Made by a program: the position numbers and the translations under genes. Positions 12,550-24,570 of a stretch of DNA of 64,000 nt are shown one piece after another (position 1 is the stretch's first letter; every line of letters starts with the position of its first letter). The stretch is taken from assembly GCA_035222895.1 (NCBI GenBank), contig JAVYIG010000036.1:186001-250000 (forward strand). Reading direction: 5' to 3'. This DNA comes from Strongylocentrotus droebachiensis. Taxonomy: Eukaryota > Echinodermata > Echinoidea > Camarodonta > Strongylocentrotidae. The notes under the pieces were generated by a model, which saw only the letters and a list, made by a program, of their open reading frames with translations, was not told the origin of the DNA and searched no databases.

Positions 12550-12740
12550 CTTATTCAGCGGTCAGCTGAGTCGTTGCGATTTTTTTTTGGGACCAAAAAA
12601 AAAAAAAAAAGTGTCCTCTTACCCCCCCCCCCCCCCCCGCTTATTCAGCGGTCGGCTGAGTCGTTGCGAAATTTTTGGCCCGATTTATAAATGTTAAAAC
12701 CCCCCCCCCCCCCCTTGAAAAAATCCTGCGTACGCGCCTG
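12248..12740. mobile_element. Non-autonomous hAT-type element with poly-C and poly-A runs
   Basis: A perfect 16-bp terminal inverted repeat, CAGGCGCGTACGCAGG at 12248-12263 and its reverse complement at 12725-12740, is flanked by the 8-bp direct repeat GCTTGACG (12240-12247 and 12741-12748). An 8-bp duplication and ends beginning CAG fit the hAT superfamily. The interior is two related units: each has a poly-A run, GTGTCNTCTTA, a long poly-C run, then CGCTTATTCAGCGGTC and CTGAGTCGTTGCGA (about 12484-12578 and 12594-12669). Longer G, C, T and A runs occur elsewhere in it. The 95-codon ORF inside is an artefact, and no transposase is present. Confidence 0.82.
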
Positions 12741-12748
12741 GCTTGACG

Positions 12749-14719
12749 TAATAATGTTAACGTGATATCCGTACATTACTTTATGTGATGGACGAAGCCA
12801 TTGAAATTGCCAAATTTTATTTTCTATTAAATCTTCGCAACCTCATCTAGTAGAATGAATAGCTATGAAGACTATAAAGTCTACCTCAAACTCCTGAACA
12901 ATATTAATTGCATGAGGACATGTTGTTTATTTAACATTACTTTGTTAATCCAATTTTAGACTACACGTTGAATACAAAATAAAGAAATAAGATAACTTCT
13001 TTGGAAGCCTCTCAAAAAGGCGGCTGATGCCAGGGCTGAAGAAACAATAATCGAAAGGTCGGTCAAAATCGACCTAGAGCTTAAAGTACATCGAGTGATC
13101 TATTTTTTCGTATATACCTACAACAAATCTTTTGGACGATTCGGGCGATTCGGATGTTCGATTCAAATGTCATAAACTAAATCAGGCGGGAACAGTATCG
13201 AACTGTTGAATATTTAAAAACGCATCGATGATGTTTCAAGCGGGTTCTAGGGGCTTTCCATTTTCTTTGTCGAATGCAGGCCTCTTTGACGCACCGTCGC
13301 GTTGGCACTGTTCATAACCCAAGCCTGTTGCGCAAATCGCCGTTTCATTGTGAATAAATTTCCATCGTGAATTTGTAACGAAATCAATAATGATCGATAA
13401 TTCTGGGCAGTAAAAGGCCGACAAACGTTATAAACACAAAATAACGTCTTGTATGTATTATACTGTTGATATTATTGTTAACGTGTTGTATTACAATACG
13501 TATGTTTGGATTTGTGTGACACTACAATGTATAATACAATTCATACATGGCAGAGGCCCTAGGCCACTGTTGCCCATGAAGTTGTAATATTTTTGAAGTA
13601 GCCCTGTTTATGAAATGATTGTGGCATTATGGTATATTATTTATTAATAGATACAGTTTTCATGTTCTCATAAGTTTAAGTCTTGATACGCTCCGTTTTC
13701 TATACGAATTTAATCTAAGCATCTATACAATTCGATATCCCCTCTCCATGATTTTATTGAATTTATATAGGATATCGTGGCAATATACATTCTGTTTTTA
13801 AATGGATATAAGCTACAAGGTTGTATTTACATGTAATTGGATTCGCGATCGGGAAGGGGAAACAGATGGTCTGGAATTAAGTTATATTTCATCAGGATGT
13901 CTGCCATGATTAATGACTACTGAATGCAAAGATCATCGTATTCTACTGGTGACAGTCTATGTATCAAACAGAGATGAAGACCGCGTGTTTAATTTACATT
14001 CAAATTGGATATCATCAAAATGACATTATTCTTGTTTGTAGAATAAGGATATCGACGGTGTTAGGTTATTCATCATCTATATTATCAACACAAAATCAAT
14101 TCATTATCCAAATGGAAAATGAATATTGGAAGGGTCAAACTGTACAGTGTACACAATAGAATCAACAGGTAAACATTGTATACGGTGATAGATATCGAAA
14201 TAGTGTACGCCGTGCTATCTCAGGGAGATGTGAAGTTATCATTATCCTTTCGCATCAGTATAGCAATCAGAGTTAGGATATTTTCACACAATTAATGCCT
14301 TCTAGCAATATTTTGCTTCAGCTTTTATACGTTTATTTAAATATAGAGTCAGATGATTACTTGCTCCGTAACATTACTCCCCTATCATTAAACAACAATG
14401 CACACGAATAATGGAAACACAGAGATGAACACGATTCAATTATAAGACTACCACATCCAAGCCAGGTGTGAAATATGGAGAGATTAGAAAATATATATTA
14501 CAGCATCGAAATACAGCGCTTTTATATCGTTTTTTTGCTAGTTCTGAACGCAATGTGCGCTTGATGATGACTAATTGGCTGCCGTAATAACAATATCCCT
14601 TACAAGGTATTGTTTGACCTGTCTGCGCTACTGAAAGGCCAGTGCACCTAGTAGAGTGCATGATAATGATCAATGAACCATTATTTTCTATTTTCGGCCG
14701 CTTACAAAAGAGTGAAAAA
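12749..14719. other. AT-rich non-coding sequence, nothing recognised
   Basis: ORFs are at most 66 codons apart from one minus-strand frame that crosses the adjacent CA repeat. Small palindromic TTGTATTACAATAC-type sequences occur near 13485-13500. No element borders were found. Confidence 0.45.
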
Positions 14720-14763
14720 AACACAACATACACACACGCACACGCGCATAGCACACACACATA
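14720..14763. repeat. (CA)n microsatellite, interrupted
   Basis: CA dinucleotides are interrupted by CG and TAG steps. The minus-strand 145-codon ORF (14440-14877) is held open partly by this repeat, giving its Cys/Val-rich stretch, and is not treated as a gene. Confidence 0.8.
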
Positions 14764-15448
14764 GAATAGCACGCCCACACCACTCGCACCTAATACGGTT
14801 TTCGGTTCACGCCATCGCTTGCGCTTCAAAGCGTTGTACTTGGGCCTCTTTAACGCATGTGAAGTAACAAGTTTCACCCGTCACGTCCATGGACAAATTG
14901 CATCATTTTCCTGTCGCGTCTTCATGACATTGCCAGTGTAACAGTTTGAGCACGCTCACATGGCTCAAAAGATCAAGGTTAAGAAAGGCAGAGAGGCAGA
15001 GACAGAGAAATGTGGAACGTGAATGGAAAGAACGGGTTAAAAAGAGGCAGCTAAAGGTTGGGAATAAAAGTGATTGGCAATTGCATGACTAAACAGCCTG
15101 AACTAGTAAATGCAAAGGCATATGCCAAGAAAATAAAATCATTATCGGAGAGTTTTCCATGAATGCAATAGACAGTGAGAGAGAAAGAGAAAGAGAGAGG
15201 GGGGATTAAACAATACTCCTTTACTCTTTTGAATTATGTGGGCAATTTTGTTGAAAGGCATGCTTTATTTTCATTTGTCATCGTAAGTTCGACTCCATTA
15301 TTTGAATTAGGCCTTTTACTTCATACACTGAATAACAAAACTCATCTCAATTATTCGATTGCGATATCACTATTCGTTGTCATCCATGCAGTTAGGGAGA
15401 AACAGCGTAGTTGATGAGTAAAAACCATTAATCGCATTTTACTTATTC
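14764..15448. other. Non-coding sequence with short GA run
   Basis: A purine-rich GA stretch lies at about 15174-15202. The remainder shows no recognisable feature. Confidence 0.45.
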
Positions 15449-15676
15449 ATGTAATCTGATGTTATAATTTTGTGACGGATGTTTGAATTTGTTTCTTCTT
15501 AAAATGACACGTTGATTTTACGTCACCACCTTAAAAGCATACTACTCCGCCACTTAACATAGTTTTCATATTTATGTAATCTAATCTAATCATTTTGTGA
15601 CGGATGTTTGAATTTATGTCTTCTACAAATGATACGTTGATTCTACGTCACCATCTTAAGAGCATACATCTCCGCC
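15449..15676. repeat. Diverged tandem duplication, about 125-bp period
   Basis: Two similar copies lie head to tail, about 15449-15551 and 15574-15676. Both contain TGTAATCT, TTTTGTGACGGATGTTTGAA, ACGTTGATT, TACGTCACCA and CTCCGCC in the same order, with about 15% differences. No terminal inverted repeats or target duplications were seen, so this looks like a local duplication rather than an insertion. Confidence 0.7.
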
Positions 15677-17008
15677 TTTTTGACGTACATTAGTAGAAAC
15701 TAATCCACTCTGCCATCAGCCCTCCTCATCTCCTCCTCCTCATGACGATCAAGTGACAATGTGCTACTTTAGGGCTTCTAAATACACAATGGGTAACTGC
15801 TGCAGGTTGACACAACTCAATTTAAAACCATGAGAAAGCAACACATGGCCTTTTCAGCATCTACATAATATGATCGCTATTAAACTTAAAACTACTTGAC
15901 GGAGTCTTCGGTCATAAAACAAACCCGAACCTACGTATATGACAAAGCTAATAGGAAAAGCATCCTTGTTTGTTTCACTATGCTTTTTAATGGTTGACGT
16001 TAAGTTGTAGGTCTTAATTGATAACACTATAATATAGTGCGCAATAAAACAATAATTGCCCTTTTGTTTAAACGTCATGGTGTTCTCTGCCCACAATCGA
16101 ATCAAACTTTTGCTTTTAAAAGATGAACAGTTTGGTCTTTGTTTATTTAGTTTTCAATGATAATTCTTAAATTTCTATAACAGAATGCTCTTAATTTTTA
16201 GTTCTGAGGACCTTTTAAAAATGTAATCCTTAGTACCAAAGCACTTGAATGGTCATACAAGAAGTGAATTATTCTGTGTTTGACTATCTATTTGATGTAA
16301 CTTTAGCATTGATGTCTACTCCGACAAATGGCGTATCTGCAAAGATATTATATCGAAACAAAAACAAAAACGGTTTTAAGTATCCCAGAGCGGCCATTAA
16401 GATGTCCGCTTAAGATTGAGTGATGTCCAGCGAATGACTCATTTATTCACCCATCCATAAATGAAGGAAATCTAAAAAAAATCCTAAAAAGTGCCAAAGG
16501 AAATTGCGGTACAGTTGTGCCCCATTAGGCTAACAATAATTTCCTCGTTCCATTGAAGGTTTTATACATTTTATAAGAACTATCTATATGTCTTATGTTT
16601 CTTTTAATTGGTATTTCCGCAATAGAATATGATACACGCGCACCAACACTAACTAGATGCATACACCCCCGCATAATAGCATTTACATATACTTGTATAT
16701 GCGGTCTTATCAACATATTTTTAAATAAGCTACTCATCAATCAAGTGAAATGAAAATAATGAACTCATTGTTTGGACAAATACATCTTTGGGCTACTTAA
16801 ACATCAATCAAACCATCGCCATTGGTTCCACAATGTCTCGCTCAAGTTTCCTATCAGACTGCAAACTATCAAGAAAAAAACGCAATCGTGGAGGAGCAAA
16901 TCAACATAGAGTCTGATGAATGCCGAACATACTTATTTGAACAGGATGGGGAAGGGAAATATCCTGTCTTTGTAATCGTGAGTGAGTCTTAATGATCGAT
17001 GAAATTAA
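15677..17008. other. AT-rich non-coding sequence, nothing recognised
   Basis: Only short motif-free ORFs (up to 83 codons, minus strand at 15854-16105) were seen. No repeat structure was found. Confidence 0.45.
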
Positions 17009-17314
17009 AATTCAATTCAATTCAATTCTCATTTATTTCATTCTCGATTAAAAATTACAGTGATACAAAAGATACAAAATAATTCAAAAACACATTTAGA
17101 AAATGAAAGGGGGAACGACATAAATGGAGCTCTTAGGCTTTGTACAAGCGTAGTTCCCAAAGCATTCGTAGCATAATGAAAAGCAAAGATAACAAAACAA
17201 AAACATAACATCGAGTTGTGTTTTCCATCCTTGCTTATGAGTGAAATGTACATTTAAAATTTTGATATTAGGTCCATTATAAACAATTCTTAGTATCCAT
17301 GGACACACTCGCAA
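17009..17314 (-). mobile_element. 3' end of a retroelement (LINE-like) or of a transcript, minus strand
   Basis: Read on the minus strand, AT-rich sequence ends in an AATAAA signal (17032-17037 on the plus strand), followed by a short tandem tail GAATTGAATTGAATTGAATT (17009-17028). Many CR1/L2-type LINEs end in a short tandem tail rather than poly-A, so a LINE 3' end is the favoured reading. No reverse-transcriptase motif is present, and a true mRNA 3' end is the alternative. The two minus-strand ORFs of 71-72 codons here are not recognisable. Confidence 0.35.
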
Positions 17315-17865
17315 AGACTTTTGAAAATAACATCAGGCCATTTCATAATCCCTTGTGTGTGTCCTTTTTTTAAATGAGCGAACATGACACACAATCATAA
17401 TCCGACCATTTATTCCACAGGTTTTCTCAACGTTTATTTTGTTTAAACCCTGAAACTGTATTTTAGTAACATAGTATGATAAAGGTCACATCCCTCCCCT
17501 TTTCCATGGCTGCATCATTTGTTATTCATGAAGTTTCTTCAAAGGACTATTAAAGTCCATGATTCAGATAATAATGATTAGAGGTGCCATGTTGACGACT
17601 TTAAAGCTCGTGTCAGTAAGGTTGTGAGTATGGGGGAAGTAAAAAGAGCGGTTGAACTGTTGAATATGGACCAAAGGCCCATTTGGGCCAGCCATCTGAT
17701 CAGAACTATGACACATTATTTCTAACTCGGTTTACAATAACCTACCGCCAACAATGTAAATTAAGACCATCCTCTTGTTATTAAACCTGATCCGCAAATA
17801 TATGCAAACTGATACCTATAAGCTCGCTTAAGCCAACCACCCACAGTTATTGAATTTTAAATTGA
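17315..17865. other. Non-coding sequence, nothing recognised
   Basis: No ORF of note and no repeat structure was seen. Confidence 0.4.
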
Positions 17866-18180
17866 TATCACGGCTGCTTATATCAAAGTTACACCGATAA
17901 AATCGACACCCGACCGATATAATAGACCGAACCGAATTTCGGACACACGTTACCACGCAATGCCGAAATTCGGTTAGTTTCGAATTATTTAGAGTCGACT
18001 TGGCAGGGTGTCCGATTTATGTCAGTCACAGAAACCGGTACCTCACCGACAGACCAAAGGACTGCTCACTAAACGGGCGAATAGTTTGTCGGTTATCGGT
18101 CGTTTGCGGTGTGAATGGGGTACAGCGCGACATCCGACATCAATCGGTTGTTCCGATATCACCAACGAAATTGGCTTAAT
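17866..18180. mobile_element. Possible degenerate inverted-repeat element
   Basis: Sequence rich in ACCGA and TCGGT motifs contains a 12-bp inverted repeat, ACCGAATTTCGG and CCGAAATTCGGT (about 17931-17942 and 17971-17982). Each arm is itself nearly palindromic. The phrases ACACCG..GACCGAT near 17891-17919 and their inverted form (ATCGGTCG..CGGTGT) near 18095-18112 suggest degraded ends. The motifs resemble the small element at 48420. No target duplication could be identified. Confidence 0.3.
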
Positions 18181-19486
18181 CAAACGTAGAAGATTCAAAT
18201 AGTTACTCTCGTTGCGGCCATAGATGAACCTAATCGGTCTTATGAATTAATACCATCATATAGACAGACTTCGTTGGTATTCATTTGTCCTCTCCGTTCC
18301 CCTGTAACGACTATAGCGCACTAATGAGGCTATCCATCATGTTGGCTAAGAGTGTAGACTTCAAGGCAGCAGGGTTTAATGAGCAAGCTGACCGTTTAAG
18401 TGCTTCGTATAGACACCCGTAGTAGACTTAATGTCTGAACCTAACCATGTTTTCCTTATAATATACTTCCTTCCATATATCGAATGAGCGAATCGCAACG
18501 CTATTGCTTTTACTCTCCCTTTATTTACTTTGTTTTTAAATTCACAGGCATTCTCCACCCCCTTCCTATGATTTAATCGTAGATTCAAAAATAGGTCGAA
18601 GTTTGTTTCAATTTATTGAAGACAAAACAAGACAAATTACAAAGTCAAGTTGATTGAGCTGCATATTAAACCTGTGCTAAAATATGTGTATATCTACCAA
18701 TTGTATAATTCAAAATTTTACTTTTATCGTGATACCTTATCCCTAACTCTTTATCTTTCCATTTATGGTTTATTTTCGTCACACCTTTCCCATGCGCAGT
18801 ATTGATTCGCCGAACAGACGAATGTCTAAGTACACTCCTGTCACTATATCTAAGTTTTCTTTCGCATCTCATATTTCTTCCACTACTCTTAAATCACATG
18901 GCACTTCAACGGGTTGACAAACATATTCCAAAGTTCTAGTTTTCATGGAGCCATAAATTATAACTGCCCTTTACCGTACGTCCTGTAGCAATTGCCTAGA
19001 TTTTTTATATGATTTATCCTGAATTGTATTTTTAAATTGATGATTGTAATTATTGCTTGTACATAGGGAACCGACTAAACTATTGCTGTTTTTACCTTTG
19101 AATCAGGGTCATATTCAGGTCCGTCCGTAAAACAGGGAGGGGGTAACATTCGTCCCAATATTGTGCCCTTTGGGAATATGAATACAAAAAACAGAAATTG
19201 TGTTCCAGTGAGAATCCCCTGGTCCTCCCGTGATCCTTTTTGTTTACGCAATTATTGTGTTCATTGGTGGCGCTTCACCCCCTCCCCCTCACCGAACGAC
19301 CTGTATACATTCCAGCGACGTTTCTCTTAAGATGGCGAAAGCAGCTTCATAACTTCTAGACATAACGTCATATACATTTTAATACCAACACCTTTTCGAC
19401 TCCGATGCAAAGTTAAAAATGACATGAAACTGGGCTTGACTATCTAAAAAAATTGTATGGGTTTGTGAGTTTTGTTCACCAGTGTA
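18181..19486. other. AT-rich non-coding sequence, nothing recognised
   Basis: Minus-strand ORFs of 68-70 codons (18376-18872) have no recognisable motif. Nothing else was seen. Confidence 0.4.
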
Positions 19487-19520
19487 TTTTTTTTCCTTTT
19501 TTTTTTTTGGGGGGGGGGGG
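19487..19520. repeat. Poly-T followed by poly-G run
   Basis: A T-rich run, broken by CC, passes directly into about 12 consecutive G residues (19509-19520). It is a homopolymer tract. Confidence 0.85.
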
Positions 19521-19799
19521 TCTATTTCTTAAAACAACGAAATGAGCGGACCGGCCAATTTAAATGTATCAACAACAAAGACAGGCCTACTTCTTTTGAA
19601 CCCTCATTTCAGAGATACAAATACATCCGAACAAACTGCACTGGACCATGCAACCCTGGCGTTCTGCTTTCGATCTTTGCAATATGTTAAAACCAAAAAC
19701 GCATTACCAGCGGGGAAGCACGGATGGAGAGCCTGATTGGTTGATTGAATCAACATCAAATCAAAAGTGAAAATCAATCAATCAGCATAAAACATTTTT

Positions 19800-20095
19800 C
19801 TCAAGAAATTATCGATCACCGCCATTAGGCATATTCGCGATTTGCTTTGCGGGGAAGTATAGACTTCGCCGGAGCTCTAAAAGACGCGTTAGGCATCGGA
19901 GAGGGAGAAACGCAAGCAAGCAGGCAAGCAGACAACTGCTTTCGAGAGATAAAACATCCCCACATGGGTGAGCGCAGGTATCGCCATCGGGTGATCGATT
20001 GCATTCCGTATCGCCAAGAGAGACAGATCGTGCACACACTAACGACTTTCAATAACTTAACACGCACGGTGCATGGAAGCACTGACTGAAGCGCC
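19800..20095. other. GC- and CpG-richer block with overlapping ORFs
   Basis: Base composition rises sharply relative to the flanks and ORFs of 76-85 codons are open in three frames over both strands. Overlap on both strands argues that composition, not coding, keeps them open. An unmethylated CpG-rich regulatory segment or an exon are both possible, and neither is shown. Confidence 0.3.
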
Positions 20096-20563
20096 CATGA
20101 ATTTTCCTAAGGCGCGAAAGATTTCATGAAATTCAAAACTGATTATTCCGTTACCGGCAATAGCCGGGAAAAATGAGGATTACTTTTTTGCTTCTTCTTT
20201 CTAATATAAGGAGCGAAAATTATGGTTCTGGAAAGAAAATAACAGTAACGCAAGGTGTTTAATCATCTTTATCCATCCGTCGTGAAACTGTCAGGCCATG
20301 TTTGGTAACTAATATTTCAAACTCGAACGTCTTCTCTCACTAATGGCTTAAAAAAACACCGATGTCAGCGATTTTGAAGAAAATCATCCATCAGGCCTGA
20401 TGTAGATGGCACGTAGGCCTATTTCCTTCTGGTCAATGCTTTATGAATGTCTAATGAGTTTGGCTAACTTTCAGTTCAGGTTTGCTTCTTCTTTGTTCTT
20501 CTTCAGAAAGTGTAGTATTAAATCAAACGTTCATATAATGCGTAATCTTAACAAGTTTATCCG
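20096..20563. other. Non-coding sequence, nothing recognised
   Basis: No feature was seen between the CpG-richer block and the first TTAA-flanked element. Confidence 0.4.
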
Positions 20564-20567
20564 TTAA

Positions 20568-20705
20568 AGCCCCACTGCACTACTACTTGCGTCCTCTATG
20601 TAGCAAACAATGCCTAATCGGTGACCATCGGTGACCATTGGTCCCCCTTGGTCCCCCCCCCCCCCGAGGTCTGACCCCTCCTTGCCAAACTAGTGCAGAT
20701 AGGCT
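20568..20705. mobile_element. TTAA-flanked MITE (piggyBac-type), copy 1, internally shortened
   Basis: Flanked by TTAA at 20564-20567 and 20706-20709. The ends AGCCCCACTGCACTAC and, read inverted, AGCCTATCTGCACTAG form an imperfect terminal inverted repeat. A TTAA duplication is the hallmark of piggyBac. Compared with the copies at 41595 and 45510, this one lacks the middle segment and has a 13-C run (20653-20665) in its place. No ORF. Confidence 0.65.
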
Positions 20706-20709
20706 TTAA

Positions 20710-23700
20710 ATGTTTGTTTTCCGGTGGAGTGTACCCGTTAAAGACAACCTTTCGGTTTGATCAGTTTTCGGTCCACAATTAAGAAAAGTTTATTGTTGTA
20801 TTGCTTATTGAAACATTATGTATGTAGGGTAAAAATTGTTTTCCATCATGGTTCCGATTTAGATCGTATAATGGTGAAGAAAATAAGCAACACAGATATA
20901 TACAAAGGTAATTGCGAACTTTTAGGTGAGGGAATGAAAGTGAAAGGAAAGAGAAATAATTTTGAGGAAGGATGAAGAGGTGATCAGAAGACCGATTCAA
21001 CCTGCTTTGCTCTCATAGTTGTTTTCCTATGTATTGTACTCTGTAACATCGCCTAGTTGACGAAATGGGTTAGATGACAATGGAATGACAGCGGATTATG
21101 ACAAGACCATTGAATATACTAGCACTAGCTCGTCTAACAAAGGCAAATCAACATCCCATTGCGAATACCATTCGCCCTAAACCCGCCTTCCTTTCATAAA
21201 AGAAAGAATACACACGCATGGGAACCATGGCCAAGGTAGCACTATGTTGTGTGCAATTACGCAGTCTAATCCTGTAATGTATCAAAATGCTCGGAGCATT
21301 AATAGAGGAAAAACGATTTGTTAACGCAGTTTAAAGGCAAAGTTGAGTACTGCTCGTGCGATAACATTGTGCAAAAACGGTATGGAAGCAATTGGAGAAA
21401 AAAATAATTGTGTATTACATCAGAGTTAAGGAATACAGAGAGTTTTTAGTGTCATCGAAATAGGAATATATTGTCTCAATCTTGCTGACAGTCACATGCA
21501 ATGGACAAATAAATGGGTGCATGGGACTACATTCAAATTTGACATGAAAATCTGGTCTAAACTTTTCTGCTGTTTCTCGTCATATTTCGAATATGAGGAC
21601 ATTCGAAAAGCAATTATTTGTAATGGATATTTCTGCTGTGATATTATTAAAAAACGAACATAAAATTTACAAAAAAGCTTACAAATTATTCCCCCCCCCC
21701 CCTTTTTCCAGACCTTGATCTTCTATTTAACGTCTCTCCACCTCCTCTGCTCCGTACATAGGAGAAACGATACCCGTTGCCCATATGATAATTGAAGTTT
21801 CTTGAATTCCCCTCGGAATATCTATCTGAAGGAAAGACACATCCAATTACGATTATAGTTTATTCAGCTCGAGGCACCTATGGATAAAGAATTATATCGA
21901 ATAAACAAGTTTGTCTGCCTAAACGTCATCCCTCGTTCAATGAGGTATGCTTTTTGTGGGAAGGAGTGGAGAGGTCTCACTTCCTTGCATTAGACCTTTT
22001 AACGATTAAATACAACAATTTTTTTATTAAAAGTCTATTTTTACAAGCTATGCAGTTAATACAAACTATTATGTAAAGCAGTATACTTCGTGATTTTGAC
22101 CAATTTTGAGAGTTGTTACTTCGACACAAGTCAATTAATTCATTTAATCATGCAGAATTTCACAATTTTAATTTCCATCACCCTCCGAAACCCATAGTAA
22201 TAATTATAGTGGTACAAAGGGTTATCGATAATTTATGATGATATGGTGATAAATTCTGTCCTACACAACAGATAGCTATATTAAAGTATTTATTATAATA
22301 AATCAAATACCAACATTGGGCCTACATGACTTTGTGCTATGACACAATGGGCGGGCGAACTTGTGTGGTCTTAAAATGAGTCAATGTAAAATTAAGACTT
22401 AATCATATTATTTTCCTCTACTTTCGCTGTTTGTTTTTAATCTTATATACCCCCCCCCCCCTCCCCTCCCTCCCTCCACCACAGTTATTCCCATACTGTG
22501 GCATCAAAATTAAACTGTGAATCACCCAGCATTTTACATATTACCTTCAGATGTTCGCTCACGCAATAAGTCAATATCGCGTTGTGATGTAACACATACA
22601 GGTCTCGTAATCAAACGTTAATTAGAAATGAGCTCACATATCACATTCTCGAAAATGTAATACCTAATTTAGCCGACTCAATTTCAGATTTAAACTTCCG
22701 AAGCTCATTTTAAATGGCTTTGGCCATGCAATCAATGCATGTATGTTTTGATTCTGTCCTTTCTTTTTATTTATATCAAAAGCAATTTCGATAAATGAAT
22801 GGGAATACGTGCGATGGAAATTTATTATTTTACCCATCTCCGGAAATTGAACAAAGAGGTGCCAACCTTGGAATGCGAACCGTTTGGCGGCGTACCGAGT
22901 AAACTGGGTTTTTAGAGACAGTAATTTCGTAATTCGACCAGACCAAAATCTAATTGATACCAAGGCATGGAAATTAATATCAAAAGATGACTTTTATCAT
23001 GAGATCGGGCATGTTGGTGTAGGTTCTATGACCACCCAACATCGCTACCAATAAGGAGTGGTAATAGAAAGAGTGCATTATTAAAAGCGAGGCATACATA
23101 AAGGGGGTAAACAGTTGCATACCCCGCCAATTCTACTTCGTCATTTTCCATCCACGAATATGATTCTGAGCAAGGTAAATTTATCGAGACGATGATATAA
23201 GGTTGAAATAATGAAAATGGGTCGATCTAGGGACCCATTTATCCCACTTACACACTGTAGATGTAACTTGTCTGGTATTTGACTTCATTAGAGAGTCAAT
23301 GAATCGTTGCCTTGGTGATACGAACCACGTCGGTTTCTCCAGACAAAAAAGGATATATTAATATAAAACATATACCATCAGTTTCCCGTTCGTTAAAATT
23401 TTATTGAATTCATGGCGATCCAGTTAAAGCTCTGTGGCAGTACAAAAAAAACCTTTTGTATTGTTGTGCGCTCAGGGATCTAAATGTAATTGCTATTACA
23501 AGTATATATATCTAGTTTGTTCGTTTCTTTGCTTTTGGTTGTCATCTGGGATTTTTTAAGAGCTTGTTAACCTCGTTAACCTTTTTAAATCTAAATTTAC
23601 GAATTCTTTGCCCAGGTCAGTATAAAAGACGGAGGAATTGTACTTCAGTGATTTACATGTAGGAGAAACAATGCAGTCATGATAATCATGAATATATGTA

Positions 23701-24364
23701 ATTATTTTATGGCGCTTATGAACGATGAAAGTAAAGTATTATTACCTCTGTTTTTTATTTCAATACTTTGGGATGTTACCTTACTGACAGTGAGGGATGG
23801 ATAGTTTAAAAATTAGAACAGTGCTTCGGTTCATGCGTCATTTCATCTGTCAAAAATAAGCTCCTTTTGTTTTACTGTCTTATGGCATATTTTTTAAAGT
23901 TTAAACTATTTCCCCATATTTGAGGGATTTTAAATGAAAATAAAATCAACGTGCACACAGCTAAGTACATTTCACATTTTGTTTGCGAGTAAGTCATCTC
24001 ATATAATTGCATGTAAGTGCCTGGATGAATAAATTGAATATATGTTCCCCAATATAGCGCTTTAGCTACGCAGAAAACAAGTCTCCAGCTGTTTGTTATT
24101 TTTCGAGTTAAAAAAGTAGACGTATTAATAATGATAATGTGTATACCTTACGGCAAGTTAGAGTATTGAATGTAATTGCAGTGTCACAAAATGCAAATTG
24201 TAATTATTCAACAGTTACATGTATGTCTAATATGGCTTTGTCATTGTAAACTGGTTGAATATATTTGTAATACAAAAGGTAGGTTTGATCATGACGGGGA
24301 ATGGAATTGTACATGATTAGGTCTAACTTATTTTGAATGTTCAATATTACAAACGATTACTACC
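20710..24364. other. AT-rich non-coding sequence with poly-C runs
   Basis: A 12-C run lies at 21691-21702 and a C-rich tract at 22450-22480. ORFs reach 99 codons (minus strand, 22664-22963) without a recognisable motif. TTTAAA-rich stretches are frequent. No bordered element was found in these 3.6 kb. Confidence 0.45.
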
Positions 24365-24570
24365 TATTATAATAATAATAAAATTAATAACAATAATAAT
24401 AATGGTAATAACAATATTAATAATGATAATAACAATAATAAAATAGTAATAAAGTATTAATAATAACGACAATAATGATAATTATGATAATGATAAAATT
24501 AATTATGATAATAATAGGCCTAATATTAATGATAATAATGATGTCAATAATAATAATGATATCAATAATC
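24365..24570. repeat. (TAA)n/(GATAAT)n low-complexity block
   Basis: About 200 bp are built almost only from AAT, ATA, GAT and AAC triplets, such as aataataataa and gataataatg. This is a degenerate trinucleotide microsatellite, probably old given its interruptions. Confidence 0.85.

Noticed and set aside
12403-12690. 95-codon Pro/Lys-rich ORF
   Set aside because: Proline and lysine runs are translated poly-C and poly-A inside the hAT-type element.
14440-14877. 145-codon minus-strand ORF with a Cys/Val-rich, membrane-like stretch
   Set aside because: The hydrophobic stretch is the translated CA repeat. The rest has no motif or start context.
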